A stretch of DNA of 64,000 nt from Diphasiastrum complanatum (lineage: Eukaryota > Streptophyta > Lycopodiopsida > Lycopodiales > Lycopodiaceae): contig CM055102.1 in NCBI GenBank assembly GCA_029204225.1, positions 37,442,585 to 37,506,584 of the forward strand, written 5' to 3'. The notes beneath the pieces were generated by a model, which made no database searches, had not been told where the DNA came from, and worked only from the letters and a program-made list of their open reading frames with translations. A program made the position numbers and the translations under genes. How positions within the stretch are numbered: the stretch's first letter is position 1; each line of letters starts with the position of its first letter. This document shows, in pieces, positions 45,506 to 57,868 of this stretch.

Positions 45506-46549
45506 ATTTGTCATCATCACACGCTACCACCATCATCTCTCCTTTATTGAAAATGGGTGACGGATATGTAATAGGTATTGTCATAGAGAGGTGGGCTACC
45601 TACTATAGCATCCCGAGCCGTTGGATGACAATTACCATATGTAGCATTTGTAGATCTACGTTGGAGATTCAAAACATTTTAGAAGCCTTGTTATGGCTCT
45701 GAATAGGGCTGTTCTTAATCAACGCGATGATACCATGTGTATGTTATCACTCCTCACAAATGCTACGGATAAGGATACAAAGATCTTGATACAATATAGT
45801 CATATACATGTCATGCCATGGTAGGAGTGACATGTGCAAATAGTTACATCTCGTATTTGTCACTCCCATAACAAATTTCCAATGTAATTGAAAAAAGTTG
45901 GCAAATTTTGGCATTATTTATGCGTTGTAAGCACCCCAGCTTATAGAATCTTATAAAAAAAAAATTGTATATAGATTAAGTTGTTTGTCGCCACATAGCA
46001 TTAGGCAAATTGGGGAGTTTCTTGCATTAGCAACTTCTTTTCATTTTACGTGAAAAAGCTTGGATGTACTTGATTGATGATACTAATCCATGGGCATAAA
46101 TGAAAGTTGGACAAAGAATCAAGAGTGGTAGTAATATCATGCTAGAAGGAACACTAAGTAATGAAACATCTTAAGTAATTTTAAGACAACAATCTTGAAG
46201 TTGTAAAACAATTCCACTCATAACAAAAGCAATCCCATGGCCAAGGCAAGGTTATATGTTCAAGTGCCTCAATGGAGTTTTATAACTTTAGAAACATGCC
46301 TTGTAATGGATTTATTCTTGGTTCATTATTGCAAAGCAAAGCAAAGTTATGTGGTTGTGCCTAAACTCATGCTAGGCCCAATGTGTACAAGAAGATGTAT
46401 ACAAGAAAAACATTCACTACTTTATGACCAATAAATTTTTGCGTAAGAAAATGAAGCCATGCTAATTAATTACATGGCTACTTGAGCTTGCTTCAAAGAC
46501 TTAACTTCACTGCATAATATAGAGATGGTGTTTTAGAAGTATCCTTTAA
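45506..46549. other. 1 kb without a supported gene
   Basis: AT-rich, with short unconvincing frames. No repeat structure recognised. Confidence 0.45.
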
Positions 46550-46930
46550 CGCAACTTTTTATCATTAGATTGCTCACATGCATGATCTCAAATATGGACA
46601 AATAATTCATTCATCATTTGTTGGAATGTTATAGGTGCATTCATTAATCCAAAAGGTAACAATAAGAATTTGTAATGTCCAAAGACCAGTGTTTGGAACA
46701 TCATTCGGATGAATTCTAATCTAATGGCACTTAGTTCTAAGACTTATCTTAATAAAGTATTTAGGACCCTCTAAGCAATCTACCCTAGTCATCCATCTTA
46801 GGTATTATTTTTTTGAATTCACTTTATTTAGCTCGTTATACTTCACATACATATGAAACTCTCCATCTTTATTTTCCTTCAAAAGAACATGTACACCCAT
46901 GGCGACTTACTGGGTCGGGATGTGCATTTT
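46550..46930 (-). pseudogene. Ty3/gypsy reverse transcriptase fragment
   Basis: Minus-strand pieces, interrupted by stops, read MGVHVLLKENKDGEFHMYVK, YNELNKVNSK and [20 protein letters not shown]. These match gypsy RT blocks (the latter is the FGLxNAPxTFQ box). Frameshifts make it non-functional. Confidence 0.7.
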
Positions 46931-48519
46931 TATATAATTTTGTATTTGAATAGTAACCTCTAAATCCTCTCTGTGACTAAAAGTATAAGGTTCTATGGAG
47001 ACAAGCTATTTACCTAGGAATTTAACTATGTGGTGTATTGATCTAGAAGGTGGTAAACCATGAGACAATTCAAAAAAAAAAAAACATCTTGAAACTTACT
47101 TATAATTGCATTTTTTCTATTTTGTCCTTATCTAAATCCAAAGAGTTTAGGACGTTAAAAACTTGACAACCATTTAGATACATTTTGGCAAAATCCCAAA
47201 ATAGACATTCAAACAAAGAATACACTTCATATTGTGCAAAAACAAAAAATTTCATTCCTTCAGTGGTAGAGACCATCTCAAAAGATGTACATACTTATCA
47301 ATAAAAATTGTAACTACTTTATTCCCCCATTTGAAACAGGACATGTGCTTCTTGAAATCAATGTCCAAAGAGTTGGATTTCTAGAATAACCATTCATATC
47401 GTAAAATCATATATGTACGAGCTAAGTCTACAACATGAAAGCTAGTTAATTATTCACAATCTTGAATCATTACTAGGAGATCTAGTATTCTAACATTCCA
47501 AATCTCCAATTCAGCTTTTGAAACTAGATATACTTTATATATATGGTTCTCAACTTCAATTGACAAGTCAAAGCTATGCACAAGATGAGAATTAACAAAA
47601 TTATGAGTTGAACCATTGTGCAATAACCTGCTAAATTCTTGATCATAAATAATATCTTTTTGTAGTGATTACTCAATGAAAATCCTCTAGATCCTATTTC
47701 ATGTGCCAAAAGGACTACTATGGAGCCAAATCACCCAATTAACTAGAATCCGAGAGTCAAACCCACCCCAATCAGCTTCTCCCCTGAGCCACGATGACTG
47801 AATACAAGAGAAGAGAAGATTATGACAATCAAAAACTGGAAAATAGGTTGAGAATATGTGAGTTTCTACAAATACATATATAAACCCTTGGGGCCTAGGA
47901 ATATTCTCAATAAGATTTCAATTCTCATCCAATTGTTTTTTATCTCCTTTACATGCCATGCATTAGCTTCACATGTCCTAATGGATATATCTGAGCCCTC
48001 ATAAAGTTATTAATTACATTTTTGACCTAGTTCATAATGGCAAGGCATAACTAATAAACTCATACACTGGAATATCGGATATCAACGTCAATGACTATTC
48101 CAAATCCTTTAAACCAAACAAGGACTTAACATTCTTCTCCTCTCGAACTACTTTTGTGCTTAGAACTGGAACCTAGGATTTATTGTTTTTTATCATTTCA
48201 AGTCTCTTCCACGAATCATCATCCTTAGTGCGTCTTTTCCAACGGATCAAGCACCCAGAGATAAAATGATTCCTCAATTGTTTATCTCATGAGAAATCTC
48301 TGATTCTAAGTACTCTTAAGGTCCTCATCAAATCCAACTATATCACCTTTATGTAAACTTAGTTTCAGCTGGCTTAAATGAAACTCTAGACGAGCAGTAT
48401 ACTTGTTCTAAAGATCAAGTTTGTAAGCTAAAGAATCAATTTTTTTTATAATCTAAAATGGTCCACAATGTGTAGTAGACAACTTATAATGCTTTTTGAT
48501 AGCATAGTCCTGGAATCAT
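46931..48519. other. Decayed retroelement sequence
   Basis: No open frame. A TATATATG with a following TTG-rich segment on the minus strand near 47870-47900 could be an LTR promoter. No LTR ends or PBS found. Confidence 0.35.
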
Positions 48520-48985
48520 TTAAAATTCTAAGATATACCCAGTCATCAACTTTAAAAATTTTGGGAGATCTCTTAAGATCAGCACAATGCTTAGCTCTAT
48601 CCTAAGCACTACAAACAATATCACTTGCCAATTGCAATATTTCTTGCATATCATGCATAGAATCAATAACTTTATGTATCTTAACACATTAACCAAACTA
48701 TAACTTGTAGTAGAATGTTTTCTACTATTGTAAGCAAAATCAATTAAAGGAATGTCATCCTCCCACTGAAAATACCTATGAGACACATATTTTGTCAACA
48801 TATCCTCCATAGTCTGATTAGTTCTAGGTTGAAAACTATACATAAGCATAAACGGACTATAACTTGTAGTAGAATGATATATACTATTCTAAGCAAACTC
48901 AATCAAAAGAATGTAGTCCTTCCACTGAGACAACCTATGAGACACATATGTTCTCAACATATCATAGTCTAATTAGTTTTTTTAG
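48520..48985 (-). pseudogene. Ty3/gypsy integrase fragment with internal tandem duplication
   Basis: The frame reads QTMEDMLTKYVSHRYFQWED and DIPLIDFAYNSRKHSTTSYS, the gypsy integrase segment after the catalytic Glu. The DNA from 48697-48855 is repeated at 48856 to about 48985 (159-bp offset; ACTATAACTTGTAGTAGAATG). This integrase lies upstream of the RT fragment in transcriptional direction, opposite to gypsy order, so they probably come from different insertions. Confidence 0.7.
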
Positions 48986-49485
48986 TTTTTCCATCTAATT
49001 CAAGATGATCAATAAAACTATAACTAAGCGAGGTCTCAAGCTTGAGTTTGCACATTTTGCGAGTAATTGAAATGCGAGTTTAAAGACTTTATTTGAACTA
49101 AAATTCATGATCATGACAGTTACCATTGACACACTCTCTTCCACACCAAAGGCTCGGTTATATTGTGTTGACAAAGAAAAAGACTAAGAGGTATATGAGT
49201 AGCTCTTCTGTCAATGATATCTCACAAATGTATCTATGTAATGCTTACTCATTATCAAAGGGGTATTGTGCACAACTATGTTCTTGCAAATGCTCCTAGC
49301 ATTTGCTTAAGTGCACTTTGTTATGTTCAGTTCTTTATTTAGATTTCCAGGTAAGCCTTCTTTTTTGCTCTTTTTATACTCATAAGGTTGACTATAATGA
49401 GCACTCTTTTGAGTTAAATTATTGGTCATTTTTTTATTATAAACAGATTTAGCTTGCACTGCCTTGAAATCTTGCAGCATCTTTT
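48986..49485. other. 500 bp without a supported gene
   Basis: AT-rich; nothing recognised. Confidence 0.4.
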
Positions 49486-50230
49486 TATAGGTCTATAGTT
49501 TGGCGATGACTACATTATACTTTTTCATGGGGACAGGAGAAGTGTTTGGTAGTGCTGGGACAATTGCTGCCAAGCTTTGATGAACATCTCCTTCATGAGC
49601 ATTATGTTGACTTGATGCTCTGTCCTTTGCTGCTCTATATGGAGTTGGGCTTGGAGATCTTTCTGATACTGTTGTAGAGCTGGGACCATGGCCTAATAGG
49701 ATTGGATGATGGCTCTCATGACATACATTTCTTGCTGCATGTTCGCCATGTGTTGCTTGTCTTGATCAGCTTATTGTCGCAACCTTTGGTTTTGGAGCTC
49801 CGCTACCTTCCCTAGCTTGTCTCTCTATTGTGGCCAAGCAATGGTGATGAAGCCGATCCCTTAGTAGCCAATTCAAATCCTTGAGGAGACCGTGGGCATG
49901 TGAAAGGGCGCTGGCTGCTGGGACATCAACCTCCTCCGAGGCCTTGCCAATGCTCGAGGATGAAGGGACAATAGTAGTATCTGGACATGTGGATTGCTCT
50001 TGGGATGTTGTATCGAGAGATGGCCTTTTGTCATAGACATCTGGGGGATGGGCTCCATCAGGGTACATCGTATATGTGTGTTGTGGCGGCCTGCATCCTG
50101 GATCTGTGATGATATTTTTGCCTCCCTGAGTGTCTTGCGCCCCGTGATCCTTCCTCTTGAGTAAGTCATTCGGTTGCTCTTCCATGATACCAGATGGTGT
50201 TGATGGTGTGGCAGTCTCTTCCAATAGCAT
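49486..50230 (-). pseudogene. Gag-like frame, probable gypsy remnant
   Basis: From ATG at 50230 a 154-codon frame is rich in Pro, Ser, Thr and Gln (EEQPNDLLKRKDHGAQ) and ends near 49766. Further 3', in other frames, is a Gln-rich helical segment (VPALQQYQKDLQAQLHIEQQ, HQVNIMLMKEMFIKAWQQL). The disordered-then-coiled layout suits a retroelement gag, but no zinc knuckle is seen. A host protein fragment is possible. Confidence 0.35.
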
Positions 50231-50819
50231 GGTCTCCAGCTAAGCCGCAAAATCATGAGGAGGCGAGCTGGGCGTGGCTTGTACCACTAATTGGATGGAC
50301 ATTGGACCGCTTCTTACTAGTCCTTATCCTCTTGCTTGGTCTTTTTTGGCTTTTCCTTGGAAGGTATGGCTTCTTGTGTGGCTCGTTGCTTGGTTCATTG
50401 ACAATTGGGTGAGTAAGGGTTCCATGGTAGTCTGCTTCTTTGGGGATAGCAGGGCTTTGGAGATCTCATCCTGGATGAGGTGTGCTTAGCTGTAATTATA
50501 CCCTTGTGGCTCTGTGATGGCAACTACTAGGTACATGAAGAAGATGAGAGAAATTCTAGTATTTCTCGTTCTTGCTACTTCAAAAACGTTTACCATGAAA
50601 GTGGTTGCCCCTTGGAGGATCTCATCCACAATGGCTTCTATTTATTCCATCGTTGGTGCGCCATGCTCGCTTGGTGGTTTCCATGTCGTTGGATTATTCT
50701 ATTATCAGGAGTGATTCATCCGCCTCAAATTTTAAATCTACATCCATTCATTATCCAGTTTTGCAGTTTTATTCGTGTTTGTACATAGTCTACAAAAATA
50801 CTCGGGAATCGCTCAATAT
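50231..50819. other. Spacer between gypsy and copia remnants
   Basis: Short plus-strand frames are rich in Trp and Leu and lack motifs. No gene supported. Confidence 0.35.
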
Positions 50820-51620
50820 ATGGCTACGACATATCAGACAACCTCAAACATATCAAATGACTCTGACGAAAGTCTAAGGAGTCAAATATGCCGAAGGATG
50901 ACAGTTATTGTTCCACCTAATATAAAGTTAAAGACTTGCCCTAACTGCTTTGCACGTAACTTTTTTCGGGAAGTCCTAACTAGATGGATGACGGTGCATT
51001 ACGGCTAACTGCCAATTGTGATCTACGACCTAATTAGCTATTCTACCGGATTAGCTTAAACTACTTTAGTATAGATAGCTAATTGGTAAAGACTTCTATA
51101 GTCTCTAGAAATTTTAGAGCTCTAATAGAGTGTTGTTATTATTGCTTACTGTACTAATAGAAGTGCATCAAATAGAGTTCTTTAATTACTCAGAGATAGT
51201 TTAGAGTATGCGATTTTCATCTGCTATTGCTTTGTTCTCTCATCATCTGATTTGTACATGCTACTTACTAAATTAATGTATCTTTTCATTGTGTTCAATA
51301 TCATGTTAGAATGTATGCTTCTATGTGTAATTGATAAATCTCTTATTGTTTCATCTGATCTATTGAATACTTCAACGTTGTAATATTCTATACATCACTT
51401 CGCACTCTGAAATTGTTTGGCTATGAAATCAATTTAGTATTCATGATTTCAAAGTTACTAAAGGTTAGTTGCTAAAACATTGAACGTGATTTCCATCATT
51501 ATAAATTTGTTCAATTATTGATAGGCATAGTCATGCATTAGGAAAGAGGCCTCATTCTGGTACGCTCAGTAGTTTGTTCATGAACTTCAACTTATCGAAT
51601 CGTCATTCCTTCTTCCAATA

Positions 51621-51632
51621 TGGTATCAAAGC
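51621..51632 (+). promoter_or_regulatory. PBS of copia element 4
   Basis: TGGTATCAAAGC directly follows an LTR end reading TTCCAATA, probably a mutated CCAACA as in element 3. One mismatch to the tRNA-Met-type site. Confidence 0.7.
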
Positions 51633-51829
51633 TCTACTATTAGATACCCTTCATGATATCAGAATGATATCATTAGATACTTTTCATAGTATCGAATTCT
51701 TATCAGAATACACTTACTAATCTTCAATTTGTGGTATCAAATTTTCAATATCAGATAATTGCTTTCCAATTGTAGCGTCGCACAGTATCATTCTTAAGTC
51801 ATTGATTTATTGACAGACTAAACTTCCAG

Positions 51830-52455
51830 ATGGATTTTCAGACTAAAGCCAATCTCATCGCAGACAAGCTGAATGGATCCAATTACTATTTGTGAAAATT
51901 TATGATGAAGACCTTGCTCATTGCCAACAAGTTGTGGGATGTTGTCTCAGATATCAAAGTGAAGCTTAAAGATGACACAACCGACTCAAAATGGAAATTG
52001 AAAAAAGGTAAAGCTTTTGTGCTTAGTATTCTCAATATATCAAACACTCAGATTGGCCACATATTTGAAGCTCAAACTTCGAAAGAAGTATGGGACATCC
52101 TGAGCTCACTATATGATGTGAGGGACGTGACTTCCAAGTTGCATCTCAGAAGAAAATCTTTCACACTCAAGATGTCGAATGGTGATTCACTTCATAATCA
52201 CGTTAACCAGCTTAATAATCTCTTGCAACAGATGGTAGTTTTTAGATCGATCATCGACGTCAAGATGCAATCATGACATTACTTTCAAGCTTGCCTTCTA
52301 CATATGAAAACTGGGTGATGATCATATCGACACACTCAGATGTAACTCTCACTAGAGTTATCACTATGTTGTTGCAAGAAGACAATCGAAGAAGTCAAGA
52401 CACCTCTTCAACTTCATCATCTCATGCTCTATATGTTAATAAAGGCTCAAAATGA
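51830..52455 (+). pseudogene. Element 4 gag
   Basis: ATG at 51830 starts MDFQTKANLIADKLNGSNYY, broken by TGA shortly after. It continues as ANKLWDVVSDI, EVWDILSSLYDV, then after another stop and frameshift SLPSTYENWVMIIS. This is the copia gag (UBN2-type) helical domain. Confidence 0.8.
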
Positions 52456-52659
52456 CATAAGAAGAAAAGCTCTAAGCAGTCTACATCAAATCATAAGCTA
52501 ACACAAAGTCAAGAGCAATTATCAAATCCATAATCGAAGAAGAAGATGTTCTGTAAGTATATCAATAGGCGAATGTAGTCATAGTATCATCTTTATCTCC
52601 CAAACTCGACATGGACGAAGGAGCATTTACGGTCAAAGACCAAAAAACGTGATTCAATA

Positions 52660-53515
52660 ATTCTTGGTTTTTGGATTTTGGAGCTACTCAACATATGACC
52701 AGTCATCGTGAGCATTTTCACTCCTACACACCTTACAAAACAAAGAAATTCATTCCTCTGGGCGACGATAGTACACACACTATCGAAGGTGAAGGCACTG
52801 TATATAATAATGTTCCAACTTAATCAATTTAAACTACAATATCAAATGTTTTATATGTATAATAGGGTCATAGAGTAGAGTTTGAGTCTGATCAATGCCA
52901 AATTATCAATAGGAGAAATAAGATCCTTGCACTCGGCAAGAGGCATGGATACTTATACAAACTAGTGCATTGCTATTCTGACACTAGTCAAGCCTTGAAA
53001 ACCTCTGTTCTTGTCAGTAAAGCATTGCTTTGGCATTATATATTAGGACACTTGAATCATACATCTGTGTCAAACATGTCCAGACAATCCTTAGCACTTG
53101 ATCTCGACTATCCAACCAATAAAGTCGACCTCCTTGTCTTTTAAAGCTGCATCCTTGGAAAACATACTAGGATTTCTCTTAAATCAAGTCATAGACATAC
53201 AGCAAAAGATGTTCTAGATGTTGTTCATTCATATATATGTGGTCCAATGCAAACTCTATCGTTGCTTGATGCAAAGTATTTCATTACCTTCATTGACGAA
53301 TATTCCAGAAGAACAGTTGTTTATTTTATTAAGCAGAAATTGAAGGCTTTTAAAATCTTTTGACAATTCAAAGAGCATGCAGAAACGAAAACTAGTAGAA
53401 GAATTAAAGCACTGAGTCCCGACAACGGGGGAGCATACATCTCTACCGAATTCAAGGAGTATTGCCTTAACATCGACATTGAGCACTACACAAAATTCAA
53501 ATTCTTGAAGTTGTA
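52660..53515 (+). pseudogene. Element 4 protease motif and integrase
   Basis: LDFGATQHMTSHREHF resembles the copia protease site (DSGATxHM, with F for S). Later LLWHYILGHLNHTSVSNMSR, SLALDLDYP, then LDVVHSYICGPM (catalytic Asp replaced by Tyr: HSY for HSD) and SPDNGGAYISTEFKEYC (second catalytic Asp, DNG). Several stops. It belongs to the same family as element 3. Confidence 0.75.
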
Positions 53516-53584
53516 ATAGCCATCATGTTATATGGCCCATCATACAAGGTCGATTAACCAAATACAACAAGGTTTGATGATCAA

Positions 53585-54259
53585 CATAAAAGGCGAAAGG
53601 GTTGGCCAAAAGGTAATGTCAAAATTTCTTGATGCTAAAAATCATGGCAAGAGCCTCTCGCTCGGTGGTGGTATAGTTAGTCTCTGCTTCTATAAGTTGT
53701 CGGCTCATGAAGCGGATGGGAAATTCTTTTTTTTCTTTTCCCTTGGTTGCATCAGCACAATCTCTATTGCATACTTGGATGCCTCTGTAATCACGTGAAA
53801 TTCTATGCCCCAATTTGGAGATCGTAACGTAGGGGTCGTGACAAGAGCTTGCTTAATTTTCTCGAAGGCGGCTTTTTGTGTCCATTTAGGTTCAACAGTA
53901 AGACGATAGATTGGACAAGCCAATAAGGCAAACAATAATATGAAACACCTGTAATAATTGGCATGTCCCATAAAGGTGTAGACATCATGTATTGTTTTGG
54001 GTAGAGTCATCTCAATTATTACCTTGATCTTGTCCAGATCAGTGGCAATCCCATTTTGTGATACAATATGTCCTAACACAATGCCATGGGTTACCCATAT
54101 TTGGCATTTGGCTAGGTGGGAAAATGCCATATTTAGGTGGTACCTTTGGGCTGAATGTATGCATAAATCATCAAGGAACACTTCTAAGAATTTTTGGAGG
54201 AATGGAAAGAGGTGATAGCAATAATGACAAGTCAAAGACTGTGGCGACTTATTGAGCAC
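53585..54259 (-). pseudogene. Ty3/gypsy RT thumb and RNase H fragment
   Basis: The frame 54259-53705 reads FLEVFLDDLCIHSAQRYHLN (a variant of the YxDD region: FLDDL), then QNGIATDLDKIKVIIEMTLP, FMGHANYYRCFI and FEKIKQALVTTPTLRSPNWG. The overlapping frame 53813-53619 continues PIRFMSRQLIEAETNYTTTE and REALAMIFSIKKF. Typical gypsy; both ends are truncated against copia sequence. Confidence 0.8.
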
Positions 54260-54261
54260 AG

Positions 54262-55430
54262 TGGAATGGAGCTTGCTTTCCTAATGCATGACTACGCCTA
54301 TCAATATTCAACAAAATATAATGACAGAACTCACGTTCAATCTTATAGTAATTAACTTTGAAATCGTCAGTACTATAGTGATTACGTAGCCAAACAATAA
54401 AGTATTCAATTATCAGACAAAAGCAATATGAGATTTATCAGACACAAAATAATCACAAAGATACATATATTTTGACATAATACCGAGCACAATAAAGGAT
54501 AGATTGATTTAGCATAAAAACAAATGAGGATGAGCACAAGAAAATTGTGGATAGAAACCGCGTACTCTAAGCTATCTTTGAGTAACTGATGCTCTCTATC
54601 TGATTGCACTTCCGCTGATAAGCAGTGAGTGCTAATAGCAAAACTCTAAATGAAATCTAAAGAACTAAGCTAGAATGCTCAAGGGTGTTCAAGCTTGAAA
54701 GCTTGAGAGAGCCACTACAATACTCTGTAAAATGCATTGTGAATAATGGAAGTATGATCAGTGTTTATACTAACCAAGATGCGGCACATCCAGTACGACA
54801 GCTAATTAGGTTGTAGATCTTAATGGCCAGTTGGCCATAGTGAGCTAGCATCCATCTAGTTAGTACTTCCTGGAAATTTACTTGCTAAACGATTAGGACA
54901 AGTTTGTAGCTTCATTTCAAGTGGAACAATTAACTGTCATTCATCTGAAGTGTCCGAAGTCTTCAAAGTTTGTGAAGTAGCCGAAGCCTTCGAAGTCACT
55001 GAAGTTTGTCGAAGTCTTTAAAGTCACCGAAGTTTGTCGAATGTTGAATACCTAGACAGTAATGAGCTTCGCCCAGATCGGTCATGTCGAATTCGAAGAT
55101 AGCATTGTCTTAGCTTCTTTTATCAAATCGATACTGTTGTTGAAAAGCAATGTGTTGTCCACATACAAAGTGATAATGATAAAGGAATGCTACACTGACT
55201 TGAAGTAGACATTCAAATCTAAAGAGCTTGGTGTGTAGCCATGATTGATAAGAAAAGTATTGATCATTTGAAACCATGCTCGAGCATATTGCTTCAAGCC
55301 ATAAAGTGCTTTATGGAATTTACACACATGTCTATGTTACCTTCGATTTTGTAACCTTCAGGTTGCTGCACTATGTAAATGTCCTCGCCGATAACTGCAC
55401 TAAGATATTGTGTTATCCTATCCTCATCTT
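54262..55430 (-). mobile_element. Ty1/copia element 5, LTR and RT fragments
   Basis: The segment 54262 to about 55020 is, reversed, the same LTR family as 50820-51620 (TTGATAGGCGTAGTCATGCATTAGGAAAG on the minus strand). The segment 55035-55430 holds minus-strand RT: VQQPEGYKIEG, GFKW-less broken frames, and VDNTLLFNNS-type sequence near 55140-55165, interrupted by stops. It is opposite in orientation to element 4, with a gypsy fragment between them. Confidence 0.65.
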
Positions 55431-55455
55431 AGGCCTTTACATTGGTATCAGAGTC
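55398..55455 (+). promoter_or_regulatory. LTR end plus PBS of a further element
   Basis: CCTTTACA is followed after one T by TGGTATCAGAGTCCGAC (55445-55461 region). This mirrors the CTACA-TG-TGGTATCAGAGCCGAC junction of the LARD-like element. It indicates the end of an LTR and the start of an element on the plus strand, otherwise unrecognised. Confidence 0.5.
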
Positions 55456-55461
55456 CGACTA

Positions 55462-56996
55462 AGATGCGGTCATGGATTGGATGGAAAGCAAGCTCTACAT
55501 TGGACTTGGAAGGGGAAGCGCTTGGATTTGCATCCTGGATGGAAGTGCTGAATTCTCAAGAGAAGTGCGATTATGGATTCACTAATTCCAACTTTGAAGT
55601 AAGCCTTTCGGAATTGTTAATAGTGTGCTCTTCTATGGGTATGATTTTGTTAAAGATGCTAAGAATTAGTATGAATTCATTAGTATTTCTAGATTTCTAA
55701 GAATCTTTCAAGAGATGTAGAAAGATCTATTGTGATGGATCTGGTTGCTTGTTTTTGGGCTGTATTTTGTTTGATTAATTATTTGTTAAGCAGAATATTT
55801 GTCTTTTTAGTGAAGAGGTTAACCAATTCTCTGGGATGCTATTCCTTGCAAGATAGTGTTTTACTGGTCTTAATTCATGCATGCTTTGGAAAAAACGTGT
55901 AGCTGAGAACATGGGTGTATGCCAATTTGCATGGGATTTTTTGAGAATAACAATTCTTGGAATTTTTTACGGCTATGCTTGTTGCGTGCCGGATGTTCAA
56001 GGCATTTCAAGGTTTTAGACATGGAGTAACTTTAAGTTGGTTTAGAGGGGAATTCTTTTGATTCCTTGAAATCAATGCGGTAAATTTAAGTTACTAGCAC
56101 ACGGTTACAGAAGTTTGATTTCTCAGTGCTCAGTTGTCAATTTAAGAAAACCTTGTAATGATGTAACTTTTGATAGTTATACGGACTTTGTTTCTTACAT
56201 CGACAGATACACGTAAGCTCATATTTATGGAACTTTGGTACTATTGGATCTTTGGTCAAGCTGTAATAATCAGGTTTTTGGAATGAATCTTTTTAAGTCG
56301 ATCTTCACGGAAAAGTGAAGAATAGTATGGTTCTCAGGCATATACCCAGTATAGGAATTAGATTCCTTGGTACAATGCTATTTAAACCATTTAACTCTGG
56401 AGTATTGGTACTCCCAGTAAATGGAGTTAAATCTGTTTTTTTGGTTTTCTCCTTTTCAAATCGGTGGAACACCGATCAGTTGGTTATTGTGGTTTTGATG
56501 ATTTTTCTATCATTAAATTGAACAATCCAAAGCTTTTGAGATACTTGTTAAATAATTAATGGTGGAAAATTTATAGTATTTGGAGGTAATTCTTTATTCA
56601 ACAACATTATTTTTTGCTCTGATATAGGCCTCATTTAGGCAGCATAATGTTCAACAACAAATGGAAAAAGCATAGTGTTTAGTACAAAACACAAAATGCT
56701 AATTAGAATCGCAATAAAATACAGAACGAAAGCACGACAAATGACTTATATGTAAGTGCATTCATGCATGTTTATTCCAGTAAGAGCATATAAAAGCTCT
56801 CCCTCGTCTCTTTTCTCAAAGTTGACAAAAGAAGAAACCACACGAATGTGCCTCCATTTTATATGTTGGTAGTTTGAAAATTCATATATCAAAAACAAAT
56901 TACTAAGCATCAATGAATTTTCTATCATAGAAAATAAACTTTGAAATGAAAAAAATAAATGATTAATTCTAATGAAAGAAGTGAAGAAATATGCAC
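55462..56996. other. 1.5 kb without a supported gene
   Basis: A plus frame of 60-90 codons follows the PBS but has no gag features. The rest is AT-rich with no repeats recognised. Confidence 0.4.
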
Positions 56997-57146
56997 CTTC
57001 TTTATTAATCTCAGTCATGAAAGCTTTTAATCGATTGTTGCCATCCCAGACAAGAAAAATCTTGTTACCCAAATGGGCCCACTCATGGCATGTGGCAATT
57101 TCATTCTCAAATTCAAAGTTGATCTCTTGCCATAGGGGATCCCAAT
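56997..57146 (-). pseudogene. Isolated exon with a DGNxR (ParB/sulfiredoxin-like) motif
   Basis: On the minus strand an open segment lies between an AG acceptor (TATATCAG at 57147) and a GTGCAT donor (56996). It reads DWDPLWQEINFEFEN, HEWAHLGNKIFLVWDGNNRL and KAFMTEINKE. The IFLVWDGNNRLKA part resembles the DGxHR motif of ParB/sulfiredoxin-fold proteins, with Asn in place of His. No flanking exons could be joined. It is adjacent to the SWIM copies on the other strand. Assignment rests on a short motif only. Confidence 0.35.
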
Positions 57147-57182
57147 CTGATATAATTGTAGGAGTCAATTCGTGCTCACTTC

Positions 57183-57580
57183 CAATTAGCAAGAGTCCAT
57201 CTTGCACTTGTCAGCCTATTAGTTTTCATTCCACAAGTAGCAGTAGTTTTTTGTCATGCAAACATCTGTATTTTGTATATGTGAGTGTCTTTGGGGAATT
57301 AAGTGTTTGGGTTAGATCTGGACAATTGCATGTATTTACTTACTCTTTTGTGCTTGAAGGGCAAACATACAAGGTCACAATTAGCAAGAGTCCATCTTGC
57401 ACTTGCTAGCTATTAGTTTTCGTTCTACGAGCGGCAATAGTTTTTTGGCATGCAAACATCTGTATTTTGTATACGTGCGTGTGTTTGGGTTAGATTTGAA
57501 CCGTTGCATGTATTTAAACCAATCTACTCTTTTGTCGATAGAGATTTTCAAAGTACTATCTTGTTCACGACTATTATGAA
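57183..57580 (+). pseudogene. Tandemly duplicated SWIM-domain fragments
   Basis: Two direct copies (about 57183-57340 and 57379-57580, offset about 196 bp) each encode SPSCTC, a Ser-rich loop, then SFLSCKHLYFVYVSVFG or SFLACKHLYFVYVRVFGLDL. The CxC and CxH halves of the SWIM zinc site are intact in both. The second copy continues as the 13669-14364 protein does after its SWIM motif (GLDLNRCMYLNQ / GLDQNNMYVHQP). The fragments are frame-broken outside this part. Confidence 0.55.
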
Positions 57581-57868
57581 TAGCTCATAAAGTTGTGTTT
57601 AAAGTGACCAATAGAGTTGTTGTCCTTACATAAACTGCAATGTGCGCTTGCTGAATTCAATGTTTACTATTTGGTGGATATAAACGAATTGAGAATATTA
57701 TCATCGAATTCGATCACATTTTTTTTTTAATATTTTTTTTTTCTTGACTTGGAAGATTTTCTTTCAAGTGCAAAATTATTTGAAGTGTTTATTTTTGTAC
57801 GTTAACACAAACCTGATTTTGCACATGGTTGGTTACATGCAATAGATAATAAACATTACAATATATGC

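Larger units (their letters stand above)
50820..53525 (+). mobile_element. Ty1/copia element 4, 5' part
   Basis: The order on the plus strand is LTR (about 50820-51620), PBS 51621-51632 (TGGTATCAAAGC), gag, protease motif, zinc finger and integrase core. The element is then cut off near 53525. The LTR matches the reversed LTR of element 5 and, more distantly, that of element 3 over TTGATAGGCRTAGTCATGC. RT and RNase H are absent. Confidence 0.8.

Noticed and set aside
46550-48985. Reading the RT and integrase fragments as one gypsy element
   Set aside because: On the minus strand the integrase comes before the RT, the reverse of gypsy order, and no shared LTRs were found.
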